This document shows positions 12,401 through 25,500 of a stretch of 64,000 nucleotides of DNA, one piece after another. Location: assembly GCF_000203815.1 (NCBI RefSeq), contig NW_004457729.1, forward strand, positions 2,170,674 to 2,234,673, in the 5' to 3' direction. The position numbers and the translations under genes are program-made. The notes beneath the pieces are model-generated. The model ran no database searches, was not told the origin of the DNA, and saw only the letters and a list, made by a program, of their open reading frames with translations. The number at the start of each line of letters is the position of its first letter. Within the stretch, counting starts at the first letter, position 1. The DNA comes from Cavenderia fasciculata (taxonomy: Eukaryota > Evosea > Eumycetozoa > Acytosteliales > Cavenderiaceae).

Positions 12401-15310
12401 AATGCTGGAACAGTCTCTTCTCCATTGACTTATTCCGCAACCACAGTCAATGTTATTACAACCCCGTCGATCGCAATCACTGGTCAGACAAGCACATCGA
12501 TCTCTGTATCGTACCCCGTAACCCGTGGTTATGGAGCAACAACCTACCAACTCAGACTCAATACCGTAGTTCAAGCTTCATGTACAACTTCATCATGCAC
12601 ACTCTTCGGTCTTGTCTATGGAACTGTTTATACTATTTCAGTGACTGCAACCAATGATGGTTATTCTGCTACTTCACTTGATTCGGTTACAAACTTTTGG
12701 ACTTGTATGTCAAAACCTATAAAATGAAAAGGAAATCAAAGTAATATACTTACCAATACCCATTTCTTTTTTAATTTAGTACCAACAATGGGAGCAGTTA
12801 ATATATTAAATTATGGAACTACATGGGTATCTTTTAGTTATTCGTCAAATAATGGAAGAGTAATTGATGACAATACCTTTGCAATTCGGGTCAATGGAGT
12901 ATTGAGTACCAACACTACTTGTTCTACTTCAACCAATTGTTATGTTGGTGGATTGACAGCAGGTTCAACACCATCGATTAGTATCCTCTCTACCAATAAT
13001 GGAGAAACATCAGCCACACCAGGTACAGCAAGTCAAAAACTTTACAACAGTGTCAACACTCTTACAGTGACACCATCACTACAAACAAGTTCATCATTTA
13101 GAGTATCCTATTCAAGTTTAGAAGGTATCCCAGGTCAAACATCCTATCTACTTTTAATTGATGGAGTTTCCAATCCAAATTGTCCAACCACTGAAGGTGG
13201 TTGTACATTGACATCCATGATCCCTAAAACCTATAATGCTACAGTCACTGCAACAAATGATGGTTTAGTACTCGTAAAAACTATTATGGTTCTTGTTACT
13301 AATTGTATGTAAAATATTATATATATATTTATTAAATCTAAACATTCATTATATTAATTAATTTATCTACTTTTTTTAATTAGTCCCAACAATGAATCCA
13401 ATCGAAATAGGGGCAATAGGTACAACATGGGTTGAATTTAATTATTCATCTATTGGTGGTACATCAGGAGGTAATTCTTATACAATTAATGTTGCTGGAT
13501 CAGATATCGCAACAGCATCATGTAAACAAGGACCATATTGTAAGGTCATTGGATTGGCACCTGGATCTTCACCAGCCATTTCAATTTATGTTACCAACAA
13601 TGGAGAGGATTCAGATACCGTATCTGAAACTCCTACTTTGTATCAACCAACATCAACACCAACCATCACTCTATCAAGAGTATCAGAATCAGTTCTTAAT
13701 ATTTCATGGGTCGAGCATAATGGTGTTCCTGGCCAATCATTATTTGATGTTTTAGTAAATGGAACAAACATTTGTACCGACATTGCAGTTTCTAATTGTT
13801 TATACAATTCAGTTGTTGATGGAGAATATTTCAACATTACAATTATTGTTAAAAATGATAACTTTGAATCATCAAACTCAACCATCTATTATTCTCATCC
13901 TCGTATGTATTAATTAGTATGATATTTTTTAATATTACTTTGTATTAATTCTTTATTTTTTCTATCTTTTTATTTTTAGCAACAACATCTGTTATAGTAA
14001 CAGCAATTGGAGAAACCCAATCGATTTATATAAATTGGACAGAATCAAGTGGAGGTGTACCAGGTGAAACAAAATACAATGTATTCATGTCTGTTGACAA
14101 TGATCATTGGGCTAATGTTTGTCTTGGTAGTTTGTTGAACTTTTCATGTTTGGTTGATGACCTGCCAGACAATACATTCTACTATGTTATGGTGACTGTC
14201 GAAAATACAGACTTTGAAGTATTACAAACAGTGGCCAATGCTACAACTCTACCTTTTAACGGTACTAATCCATGTAGATCAAACACAACATCAACCGTTG
14301 ATTGTTCAGGTCATGGAACTTGCCCTAATCAAGAATGTCTTTGTGCTGATGGCTGGGATGGTCGATATTGTGAAGTTCCAACCGATGGTGGAGGAGATGG
14401 TGGAGGAGGTGTGATCATTACACCAAATCCATCAAACCCAGGTATTGATATTGATAAAGGAGGTGTAAAGTATTCATTCACAATTAACAAATTATTGGAA
14501 CGTGATTTGGATATGAATGTGACCAAGGTATTACATTTGACATCACTCACATGGCAACCAGTCCAACAACTCAACACGACACTTGTACATCCAACCAACA
14601 ATGGCTCGGTGATCAGACGATCATGGACGTACACAGCCATCAATGCAACCAACTATGCTGCCAAGATCAACATTACCTTTATCCAACTCGAAGCAATCCC
14701 AAATGTAACCATTGGAGATTCGTATCCAATTACTTTTGCAGGTGACCAATTCCACCTCAAGATTGGATCATTCAAGTATTCAATGGAGATGTCAAAATGG
14801 AATTTCGGTAGTTTGTTATCGACCCTAGAGTTGTGGACCAGTATCAATGCACCAGTAGAAGAGTGTGGTGGTGTTAATAGTCCCGTTGAAATGGTCAATG
14901 GTACAAAATCCAACTTTATCAATGTTGGACAGGCCAATGGCAAACTTTTGTACGGACGACTAGTCAACAGAGTCATGTTGGATTCAATCCCTCGCGCAGT
15001 CGGTCACTACATCTTGCAAGAGTCCCCCACCAATACCTCTCTTGTCACAGCCATCCCATACTTTGGCAACCAAGTCGAGATTGATCCAAACTTTTCAATG
15101 TTACTTGACACTGCCAAATTATCGGAACAACAAGACAAGTGCTCCAAATCCGACGACCCCTGGCGTATCATTGTCGGTTGTGTAGTTGGTGGTGCAGCTG
15201 TCGCAACTGCTGTAACTGCTGGAACACTGTTATACAAAAGAAAACTTCGTATTCAAAAACAAGAAACAACTTTAGCTAAAAAACTATCAGCCATTAATAA
15301 TGGTAGATAA
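9422..15310 (+). CDS. ComC-like surface protein: FnIII-type repeats, EGF, transmembrane
   Basis: A type I membrane protein of 1772 residues from eight exons: 9422-10322, 10406-10903, 11010-11540, 11614-12129, 12207-12704, 12780-13304, 13384-13902 and 13980-15310. A signal peptide ends near SKAQW. A Cys-rich N-terminal domain is followed by six exons that each hold about two FnIII-like beta-sandwich modules with a C-x4-C pair (as in CSATTTC) and a TGL..Y.vsv.aTN signature. Then come one EGF module (about 14270-14380, CSGHGTC and CLCADGWDGRYC), a Gly-rich linker, a domain resembling the C-terminal supersandwich region of ComC proteins, a membrane helix (about 15165-15234) and a basic tail. ComC-type proteins act in cell-cell signalling during dictyostelid development; the role here is inferred from architecture. 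Every intron is phase 1. Confidence 0.85.
10406..13902 (+). repeat. Internal duplication of a three-exon block in the ComC-like gene
   Basis: Exons 2-4 (10406-12129) are repeated as exons 5-7 (12207-13902). Corresponding exons encode nearly the same protein, and long stretches are identical at base level, for example after tcatcattaacaccagga at 10417 and 12218, and around accaacaatggagaaacatc in exons 3 and 6. Introns between the copies are more diverged. Stretches of near identity interrupted by patches of difference suggest either a recent event or later gene conversion. Confidence 0.9.
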
Positions 15311-15454
15311 ATAAATATCAATATAAATATAAATATAAATAAATAAATATAAATAAATAAATATAAATAAATAAATAAAAATAAATAAATAAATATCTAA
15401 AAAAGAGTATTAATATAACTCTAAACAAATATAATATTATTTAATTAATAATGT

Positions 15455-16489
15455 TTAATTTATAAATGCATTTGTTTTATAAAGTTGGAATAATTGTTGA
15501 GACTCTTCTGAAGAAGAAGACTTTTCTCTCAACTCTGTTTCATAAAACCTAATCTTTTTTTGTGTCTTATTTACATAGATCATTGTTTCTTGTTGTGGTT
15601 GAGTGTCTTTTGGTTTCTTGTTGTTGTTTGGTTTGTCTGCTGATGCTGCTGCCGCTGCTGCTGCGGTCGCCACTGCTGGAGGTATCGGTCCACCACCACT
15701 TGGAACAATCATAATCTCCTTGGTCACTACCGGTGGAGGTGGTTTAATATTTTTAAAGAATAAATGTGTTCCAACTGCATCTTCATATTCACCTCTAAAT
15801 ATTTGTGATCCAATTTGTAACATTGGTGTATCAGTATCTAATCCCTAAAAATTAAATTAAACAAAATAAATAAGTATCTGTACTTTTGATTTCCAGTTGT
15901 TTGTTTATTTTAGTTGTCTTACAATTAATTTATAATCACTATTTACTAAAATACCGGGATCTTGATCAACCAATTCAAGTAGTATTAAATCATCATCTGA
16001 TTCTACTAATTCTTCTTCACCCAATGCATGTATGTTGGCTTGTGAGAAATCTTCTTCTTCGTCGGATGACAGTGCATAGTAGAAATCCTCTTCATTGTCA
16101 CCCGACGAGTCATCTTCATCTTCCCCACTACTATCCAAACCCAAGTCATCTTCGTTTTCTTCTCCACTGCTTTCAGCTTGGTCGAGTTCTGCAACCTCTA
16201 TATCCTCTTCTTCCAAGAGTTTGTCGACACTTGCAAAATCCTCTTCCTTTTCTTTGGCATGCATCTTTCTTTCTTCTGCAGTTGGTATATAATCTACATC
16301 TTTCTCATCTTCATCGTCTTCGTCTTCGTAGTCATCTTCTTCTTCTTCCTCCTCGCCATCACCCTCCTCTTCGTCGATCATTTCATCGTCATCATCGTCA
16401 TCCTTTTTCTCCTTTTTCTTTCTAGATGATCTTATTGTTCGTGATATAGCATCTACTGCTTTTGCTGCCGATTTCCTTCTACTTGTCAT
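15455..16489 (-). CDS. gtf3c6: TFIIIC subunit 6 (GTF3C6/TFIIIC35-like)
   Basis: TFIIIC binds internal promoters of tRNA genes and recruits TFIIIB for RNA polymerase III. Exon 1 (16489-15923) and exon 2 (15844-15455) join in phase 0 to 318 residues. The N-terminal 160 residues start with a basic stretch (MTSRRKSAAKA) followed by long Asp/Glu runs. The recognisable TFIIIC subunit 6 beta-barrel starts at DDLILLELVDQDPG and runs over the junction into TDTPMLQIGSQIFRGEYEDA, matching the family signature of a hydrophobic strand, a short loop and FxGEYEDxxGT. A Pro/Ala-rich linker and a C-terminal helix follow. Human GTF3C6 is about 213 residues; the extra length is the acidic N-terminus. The gene converges on the ComC-like gene, 144 bp away. 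Confidence 0.85.
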
Positions 16490-17083
16490 CGTCTATCAAT
16501 GATGATGATGATGTTTGATGTTGAAAACAATGATGCCGATCAACTTTAAAAGGTGGGTATCTTCAAGCTTTAGGGTATTTGCTAAAAAAAAAAAAACAAA
16601 AAGAGAGGGAAAGTTCAAATATATATAAATTTGTTAATTAAATTCAATTATTTGTTCTGCTTCTTCTTATTTTTATGATTAATAATGTTGAACACAATAC
16701 TCGTCAAATTCTAAACTAAAGTATTTTAATTTAATTAAACGAAAATCGATTCCCAACCATGCAAAGATCTTCCCTATTTCAATTTGAATTTAGCGTAAAA
16801 AAAAGCTCGATTGATCGTCTCCACGCCATCAAGGGTGTCTTGGTTTGCAAGGACAACTTTCAGTCGGTGAAACCAAGGGTTGTTGTTTCAATTGCTTATA
16901 AGATGGTCTGGCCTTCGAAGAATGGGTCAAATCACTTATTTTCATTAGCAACAAATAATTTATCACTTTTCTATCTATCTATCTATTATCCTCTTCTCTC
17001 TTTTGCAACAACAACTACAACAATTATAATTAATCTGAATCTTTTTTAATTAAAAAAAGAGAAGAAAAAAAGAATTATAAAGA
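16490..17083. promoter_or_regulatory. Divergent promoter, gtf3c6 / beta-helix gene A
   Basis: A 594 bp non-coding stretch. The half next to gene A shares pieces with the region before gene B: an attgcttataagatgg TATA-like block (16891-16906) against a similar gcatatacataaatgg, the 11-mer tcgaagaatgg (both copies 15-25 bases further on), and gaattataaagaATGAAG at the start codon. These shared blocks are good candidates for the core promoter and leader. A 97-codon open stretch at 16759 looks like chance. Confidence 0.55.
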
Positions 17084-18660
17084 ATGAAGTTTGCAGTAGT
17101 AGCCATCATTGTCTGTTTGATGATGCTTCTTTCAGTAGCATTCACAACTGAATCAACAAATCAAATTGAAAGTTCACTTGAAACTGATACCATCCAATAC
17201 GATAGCGTTTGTATTGTTGAAAATACTGGTTCTAGTGGATGTGTAACTTCAAATAATAATATTATTACGTAGGTGTTTCCAAATCTCTCAATCAAATATA
17301 TGTTCCCTTTAATTTATTAATATAGGACTTGTCCTTTTCCTTTTCTTTTTTTTTTTTAATTAATTTTAATTTAGATGCCCAGTATTATCAAATTGTATCA
17401 ATAGCCAAACATCATCAAAATCATTAAACATTAGAGTAAAGGATGGTGTTTATGGAAAGAATGGTTCTGAAGCATGCTCACCATACTCAATGAGTGCCAA
17501 CTTTAGATTGTTAAACATTGAGTCATACACACCCAATTCGAAACATGTCGACTTTTATTGTGGTAGCACCTTTTTAAACTATGCCTCTATGTCGTTGCCA
17601 AAGATTACCATCAATATTAAGAATATCAATGTTTATCGTTTGAGAAGTAGTTTCCCTGCCGATACTGGTGCCATCGTTGTCAGCTCACCATACGACTCTA
17701 CTTTGAACCTTGTAAACTCTAATTTTAACGGTTTCTACTCACAAGACAACGGTGGTACTGTCAACGCCCAAGGTTTCTATGTCATATTGAACCAAACTAC
17801 CATCACCAACTCGGTCTCTAATATTAATGGTGGTGCCATCTACACTGATGAACAAGTCATCATTGATTCTTCCACTATCGTAGGCTGCTCTGCCTTGTAC
17901 AACGGTGGTGCCATCTATGCCGACCAAATCTCAATGACCAACGCCAACATCTCCAACAACCAAGCTGCCAACTCTGGTGCCATTGCCTCCAACATCACCA
18001 CAATCTATCAGTCCTACCTCAACAATAATCGCGCTTCACATAATGGTGGTGTCATTGCTATTGACTATAAAGCCTCATTCTTCTCTGCCGACCTCTCTGT
18101 CTTCCAAGGCAACACTGCTTCCAATAATGGTGGTGTCGTCCACTTGAATGCAGTCATTGAATTCTATGCTACCACTTGTTCATTCTCAACCAGTGTTGCT
18201 CAAGCTGGCGGTGTCATTGTATGTATACACACAAAATTAATTACATTCTAAATCATTTCCACTTACACAAACTTTACTTTTCATTTCATCTACCAATCAA
18301 TCAATCAATCAATACAATTTAGTATGCATCGACTCCATATTCCCAAGATGGATATGTAAATATGAATTTAACTTCAAGTAGTTTCTTCTCTAACCGTGCA
18401 TTGAATGATGGTGCTGGTGACTGTATCAACTTTGTAAACAGTCACATCGGTATTATCGGTGGTGTCTTTTACACTGACAGTCAACATTATGGTCCATTTG
18501 GTGGTCTTTCCTATCTATTGAAACTCGGTCCAGTAACCTATACCAATGATTGTCCAATCACCAATCCACTTGTTGTTAACAATGCTAATGTATGTAGTAT
18601 AATAATATCGAGCCATTCCTTACCATACTATACTTACTAATCAACTACTCCTTTCTTTTC

Positions 18661-18701
<41 letters not shown>

Positions 18702-18893
18702 CTATAGGATGAATATTTATGTGGTGGTTTTGAGTCATGGTCATCATCTAGTTACTATTGGAGCAGTGATTCTTCTAATGGTGATGATCGTCATGGAAGT
18801 ATGTTGGCCGGTCTCCTCTTTTCCATTTTAGTCGGTATCTTTGCTCTTGCATTTTTCTTTGGTTTTACTATTCGTGGATTCAAAGATTTGTAA
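17084..18893 (+). CDS. Beta-helix repeat type I membrane protein A
   Basis: Predicted secreted, single-pass membrane protein of 493 residues from exons 17084-17268, 17375-18218, 18323-18589 and 18708-18893. A clear signal peptide (VVAIIVCLMMLLSVAFT) is followed by a Cys-containing start and by repeats such as NNGGAIYTDEQVIIDSS and NNGGVVHL, spaced 20-25 residues. This is the right-handed parallel beta-helix pattern of pectin-lyase-like folds and of bacterial Pmp-type repeats. The last exon encodes a Ser/Tyr-rich stalk (SSSYYWSSDSS), a membrane helix (LLFSILVGIFALAFFFGF) and a short tail. Cell-surface adhesion or recognition is plausible but is inference. It has a tandem paralogue at 19761 with the same exon structure. 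Confidence 0.85.
18667..18696 (+). repeat. (CT)n microsatellite in intron 3 of gene A
   Basis: A run of about fifteen ct units lies in the pyrimidine tract just before the exon 4 acceptor (tctatag at 18701-18707). Length change here could affect splice strength. Gene B has only a shorter ctctctct run at the same place. Confidence 0.85.
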
Positions 18894-19760
18894 GAATATG
18901 TATAATCAATCAATCAATCATCTTTGGATCATCCAACCTCCAACACTCAACCAACCCTTTTTTTTCAGTCATCCAACCTTTATTATTATCAATAATAATA
19001 ATAAAAGAGACTAAAAAAACACACATTTTAACATATAAGCCTGTCTGCCAAATATATTGCTGCAGTATACTATACTATACTTTACTATATAACACACATA
19101 TACTATACTATAGTACACGCATACTTTACTTTTTTGTATCATCTAAAATTAATAAATAAAAAAAAGAAAAAAAAATTATTAATAATGATTATGAATGAAT
19201 GTCTAGCAACCGGAAAGACTAGTAGTAGTCCAGGTTTAAGTTTAATTCTAAAGAAAGAATTTAAAATTTAAAATATAAATTTCTTTTTTTATTACCAAAT
19301 GAAGGTATTGTTATTTTTAAAAATTTTATGTTAGACTCTAACAAACTGATTTTATTTGATTACATTATAATAATAATATTAAACTAAAATAAAATAAATA
19401 AAAAAATTAATTTTGATAAATTGTTTGTGAAAAGCATCAACCATTCAAATTTTTCGGGCTTCAGAATTCAGTCTAAGAAGATAAGAACCAAAAAAAAAAT
19501 AGTTTTGATGACTACTCAACAGCATCGGCAGTCTTTCTTTGGTTGCTAGGATAACGTCACTCGGCGAAATCAAGGATTGCTATAGACTGCATATACATAA
19601 ATGGTGCACCCCATCGAAGAATGGAACAAACACTTACATCGTTAATAAGCAACAAACAAATTTATTTATTTATTTTATATATATATCTATCAATCTATTA
19701 TCTCTCCTCTCTCTCACTCACTCTCAACTACAATCTTTTAAAAAAAAAGAATTATAAAGA
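18894..19760. other. Intergenic region between the beta-helix paralogues
   Basis: 867 bp, mostly AT-rich. The first 300 bp match the 3' flank of gene B (after 21555): both have caacctccaacac, tttttttcagtcatccaacctttattattatc and the acatataagc block, so the duplicated unit included the 3' flank. The last 330 bp contain the gene B promoter, including tcgaagaatgg. No gene seen. Confidence 0.6.
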
Positions 19761-21554
19761 ATGAAGTTTGAAGTAGTAGCCATCATTGTCTGTTTGATGA
19801 TGTTTCTTTCAGTGGCATTTACAACTGAATCAACAAATGAAATTGCTCTTGGAACCCCAAACTTTGATGATACCATCCAATACGATAGTGTTTGTATTGT
19901 CGCAAACACTGGTTTTACATATTGTTCAACTTCAAATAATATTACCACGTAAGTGTTTCCAAATATATATATATATATACCACCAATCAAATCGAATCAA
20001 ATCCCTTCCTCATTCCTTTTGATCAATTTATATATATTAATGATATTTTTTTTTTAATTAATTTTTTTTTAATTTAGATGCCCAGGATTATCAAATTGTA
20101 TCAATAACCAAACATCATCAAAATCATTAAACATTAGAGTAAAGGATGGTGTTTATGGAAAGAATGGTTTTGAAGCATGCTCACCATACCCAATCAGTGC
20201 CAACTTTAGATTGTTAAACATTGAGTCATACACTTTAAATTCGAGTAAAGTCAACTTTTATTGTGCCAGCACCTTTTTAAACTACTACTCTGTGTCGTTG
20301 CCAAAGATTACCATCAATATTAAGAATATCAATGTTTATCGTTCAAAGATCGGTGTTATTCAACAAACCAGTGCCATCATTGTCAGCTCACCATACGACT
20401 CTTTGTTAAATCTAACCAACTCTAATTTTAACGGTTTCTACTCACAAGATAACGGTGGTACTGTCAATGCCCAAGGTTTCTATGTTGTCTTGAATCAAAC
20501 CACCATCACCAACTCGGTCTCTCGAAACAACGGTGGTGCAATCTACACTGATGAACAAGTCATCATCGAGTCATCCACCATCAATGGTTGCTCTGCTGAC
20601 AACAATGGTGGTGCCATCTATGCCAATCTAATCGAAATGACCAATGCCAATATTTCCAACAACCAAGCTTCCTACTCTGGTGCCATTGCCTCCAACATCA
20701 CCACAATCTATCAATCCTACCTCAACTATAACAATGCCTTTTGGAATGGTGGTGTCATTGCTATGGGAGATAGTGCCACTTACTTCTCGGCAGAGCTCTC
20801 TGCCTTTGAAGGCAACTCTGTCTCTATCAGTGGAAATGGTGGTGTCGTCTACATTGGCTCTTCCGTTGAATTCTCTGCTACCAGTTGTACATTCTCATCC
20901 AATGTTGCCAGAAATGGTGGTGTCATTGTAAGTGAAAGTTTCATAACACAACACAAAAGTACATTTTTTTACTCACCAACATATAATAATATTATCTTCT
21001 TATTTCAATCAATCTTTAATTAGTTTGCAACCACTCAAGGAGAATTTACAAATATGAATTTAACAGCAAGTAGTTTCTACTCAAATTCTATTTGGGAATC
21101 TGGTGTCGGTGATTGTATCTATATCGGCTCCAGTCATATCGGTATTATTGGTGGTATCTATTACACAAATGGTATGCACCATACCCACCCATTCGGTGGT
21201 CTAGTCTATCTTTTGAGACTTGGTCCAGTTGACTATACCATTGATTGTCCAATTACCAATCCACTTGTTATTAACAATGCAAATGTATGTAAATATATAT
21301 ATATTTATTTATTACTTTTATACTATTGGTTAGTACTAATAGACTCTTTTCTCTCTCTTCTATAGGGTGAATATTTATGTGGTGATTTTGCCTCATCGTG
21401 GTCATCATCTAGTTACTATTGGAGCAGTGATTCATCCAGTGGCGACGACCGTCATGGAAGTATGGTGGCCGGTCTTATCTTTTCCATTGTAGTTGGCGTT
21501 TTCGCTCTTGCCTTTTTCTTTGGCATTACCATTCGTGGATTCAAGACTATATAA
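19761..21554 (+). CDS. Beta-helix repeat type I membrane protein B
   Basis: Tandem paralogue of gene A, 495 residues, exons 19761-19948, 20078-20927, 21024-21284 and 21366-21554, with all introns at equivalent places and phases. It has a signal peptide (VVAIIVCLMMFLSVAFT), beta-helix repeats with NNGGAIYTDEQVIIES and NGGVVYIGSSVEFS, a SSSYYWSSDSS stalk, a membrane helix (LIFSIVVGVFALAFFFGI) and the tail TIRGFKTI. The central helix is highly similar between copies. Differences cluster at the mature N-terminus and in loop residues between repeats, as expected for exposed ligand-facing turns. The gene is intact. Function is unknown; a surface role is inferred. Confidence 0.85.
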
Positions 21555-22575
21555 TGGTCCAACCTCCAACCTCCAACACCCAACCAACCCTTTTTTTCAG
21601 TCATCCAACCTTTATTATTATCAAAATAATAAAAGAGGCTAAAAAACATTCATTTTAACATATAAGCTATCTGCATAATATACAATGCGAAAGAGTACAT
21701 TGCAACACCCCCTTTTTTGTATTATCTAAAATTAATTAAATAAAAAACAGTTAAAAATAATTAATTAATTAATGCAGTGATGTTGTATGTAGTACGTGGC
21801 CACGTACTAAATATTAATCTTAATCTATAGATTGTGTCAATCAATAGAATGCATTCTCTTTATCTTGATTTTCAAAGAACGAATCATTCCATGAAGATGA
21901 TGGACAGACAGACAGAGCAGACCATCATGATGATCTCGTATTCTTGTTTGTTTGTTTGTTTTTGACCCAAACGAAAGTGTTTCATTACTCTTTAAAAGGC
22001 AATTGTGCATTTGCAGAAAGTGACGGCTTTGAACCATGTTGCACAAGACGATGTATTTTTATCAATGCCCTGTTTTTTGGCAGCGGTTGAACAAACCAAG
22101 TTTGTGACCTTCGATAATTATTTGTTTTTAATTTTTTAATTTTTTGAAGTTGGTGTAATTAATTTCGACCCACCGATTTCTTAAGATAATGAAGCTTCTA
22201 TGCGAATGAATTACATTACATTACATACAATCGCAATCGCAGTGCACAGTTCATTCTCCACTAGCTCTCTCTCTCTCTCAATCTTAAAATAGAACACTTT
22301 ATAACAGCAGCAGCGGCAGAACAAAAGAAAGAGAAAACGATAGATAGACACAAACTAAAAATAATAATAATAACAAACAATTAAAAGTGTGTGAGGACAA
22401 CTTGTTCCGCGATCCATCCAGTCCTCCAAACTCTATATTCTATATTTATATATTATATATATATATATATTATATCCTTTAAAAGGAAAGGAAGCAAGAT
22501 ATAATATAGTATAAAAATAATAATAATAATAATAATAATAATAGTAACAACAAAACGAGATAGTAGATACCAAAG
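21555..22575. other. Intergenic region upstream of the channel-like gene
   Basis: About 1 kb. The first 150 bp repeat the 3' flank of gene A. At about 21790-21815 a short palindromic stretch (gtacgtggccacgtac) stands out. The rest is AT-rich with a ctctct run near 22264, taataat repeats near 22515 and an A-rich leader. No gene or RNA was recognised. Confidence 0.45.
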
Positions 22576-25500
22576 ATGAAATCTTGTTCTTGTTTTATAA
22601 TATCAGCAGCATTTATGCTGTTGGTCATTACATTCTCACTTTGTATTAGTTTATCAGATGGTAAGTCACATTTACTAATCTAGACATAGATTGTTGTTGT
22701 TGGGTTGATAATAGGTAACTGACTGACTGACTTGTGTTATTTATTAATTGCTTTTTAGGATACGCAAAGATAAATCCATCATTTCAAGTATATTCAGAGA
22801 GAAGATCGACAAGATTCTTTGGTAATATGACATTGACATCGGGAGAGAGTGATGTATTGTTGAATGTATTGTATAGCTATCCGACAAGTATCAATTGGAT
22901 GCTGCTAAAGGATGGATTCAATGTATATGAAGGCAACAGAATCGTTACGACACTCAACACAACCACTCTGTCATGTGTGACGACTCATGATAGTGGTGTG
23001 TACAGTCTGGTGCAACACGATTCTCTCAACACTGGATTCAACGTACAAACATCACAATTCAACTTGACAGTGGTTGGAGACGACAAGAATGAGGAAGGTC
23101 TCTCATTTGTGACACCACCCTCTACCAATGCCCTCAACGGTCAATCTTTTCCCATTCAACCCGTTTTACGATTCGTAAACGGTGCAGGTGTTGTCGAACC
23201 ATTTATCGTAAAGTCACCGGAATCAAATAACGCCATCTCCAAGAAAAGTGGAGTTCCCAACAATATTATCACCTATACAAGTGCCAGCGTCATCCAAGAA
23301 CACAATCTAATCATATTTACGGGATTGGCTATTGTCGGTGAACCGGGTGAATACATTATTGGCTTTGTAACGACTGCTGGCTGCTCGGTACTAATCTATC
23401 CTGAACCAATCAATGTTGGTCCAGAGTGGTCGGCCATGGTCATTGTCATTGCAGTGTCACTTTTATTTTCATTTGCAATGATCTTTATTACGGCCGGTGT
23501 CAAGTTGTTTATTGGGTACAGGAGAACGGGTCGTATCTCCATCTCTACCTTTTTACATTCCGTGCAAGCACCCATCGACGAAGTGTTGGGTAAAAACATC
23601 GCACTTTCAACCTACTTTAAGGTGCTACGATTGTTTTTACTCCAGTCGTTGCTATTCACCATCATATCACTGACACCATACCTCCCAATCACAAAGACTG
23701 GAGACAACAAACTCACTGGTGCATACGCACTCTCTCAAGCCAATTGGTTTGTAGACTCTAGCTATCTATTCTCCTATTCAATCCTCAGCTTTCTCGTTTT
23801 CGTATCTCTCGTTGTCATTTACACTCGATTCAATGATGAACGTATCTATCATAATCATGATAGTAATCATCTAGTTACATCTCGGTCTGTAATGTTAACA
23901 GGTTTACCAAAATCTCTTGTTGATTGTAATATTCTTAAAAATTATCTTCAAACTAGTTATTCAAGTAAGTTGGAAAAAAAAAAAAAAACAAAAGAAATGA
24001 AATGAAATAATGATATTTATTTATTTATTTAATTTATAGAGGGAATATATTCAGTAACTATTGTATTGGAAAAACATTTTTCAGAGATTGAACATAATTT
24101 AGATTTAGATGGTAAAATTGATTCAATATTTTTATCAAGTGGTCTAAGTAGTAGCAATAATGAAAAAGATAAAGAAAAAGAAAAAGAACAACAACTAGAA
24201 CAACAACAAAAAGATGATCATCTTTCAAATGAAAATAGTATAAATATTTCAATTAATGATCAAGGAGTTAATATTAATAATGATAATTTGGAACCATTAA
24301 AATCAACTGGTACAGCATTTATTACATTTAGTTGTGTATCGGATGCACATCTATTCAAAACACAATTTTCACCATACAAATGGACATGGGTTAAAGACGT
24401 TTACCCAATGGCACCTCAACAATTCCAAATAGAGTTACAAATGAAAAGATGGAAATCATACAATATCGCATCAGTCTCTGATCTGCTTTGGACAAAACTA
24501 CATAATCCATCTCGTCTCTATGGTCCGGCACTCACCACCTTTTTACTCATTTTATCAATTTTCTTTTTTTCATGTTTATCTTTTCTTTCAGTACTTATAT
24601 ATGATTCTCAATTTGAAAAGGTAAATCAAAACAAACAAAAAACAAAACAAAAAATAGATAAATAGATTTTAGAAATTATTTATTAACCATTTTTTTTTTT
24701 TCTATTTCTTTTTCCATTTTAGTTTAAATCACATTCATTTTTCCATTATAAAAGAAGAAATGGTAATGATGTTACATTGGCAGTTTATAGTTTTTGGTTT
24801 TATATATTCTTACCATGTTGTATATTATTGGTTGTCAACCGTCTCATTCCACCTTGTATATCTTCCATTTTCAAAAAATCGTGGATTACCGTACGTAGTT
24901 CACTCAAGTCTCGGACCATGGCTGTCACTTTTTACGCACAAGTTTTTTCCATTGCTGTAGTACCATCTTTTTATTTCATGATGATGATGGGTACATTATC
25001 TGGTAGAAATGTCTTTTATACTCCTATCGATTTCTTTAGAACTGGAGGTAAGAAAGAAAACAAAAAAAAAAAAGAAATAATCCCTTTCAATTATATTTAT
25101 TAATTATTATTTTTTTATTTTTAGGTTTATTTTATGTATATTTTATTATATTCTTTTCAATTGTTTCACCAATATTGGATTCATATTGTATAGCATCTAT
25201 AGTTTTTAAAGTCATTCGATGTAGAAAAGTTTCAATGGATGATGTAAATGGAAAATGTTTAGATTTGGCAAACCAATATTGTAATTTCCTTTTAACGGTA
25301 AGAATTGTCACAATTGGTATATCATATATGGTGGTTACAGTTAATAATTAATTGATTATTTTATTTTTCTTTTCTTTAGGTATTATTAATTTCAATTTAT
25401 GCACCATTTTATCCATTATTATTTGTTTTATTATTCTTTTATTTGACGAAAAAGTATTATTTTGACAAGTATATTGTTGTAGCATCGTCATTGCCTCCAC

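Noticed and set aside
16759-17049. 97-codon ORF before beta-helix gene A
   Set aside because: Overlaps sequence shared with the gene B promoter, where it is not open.
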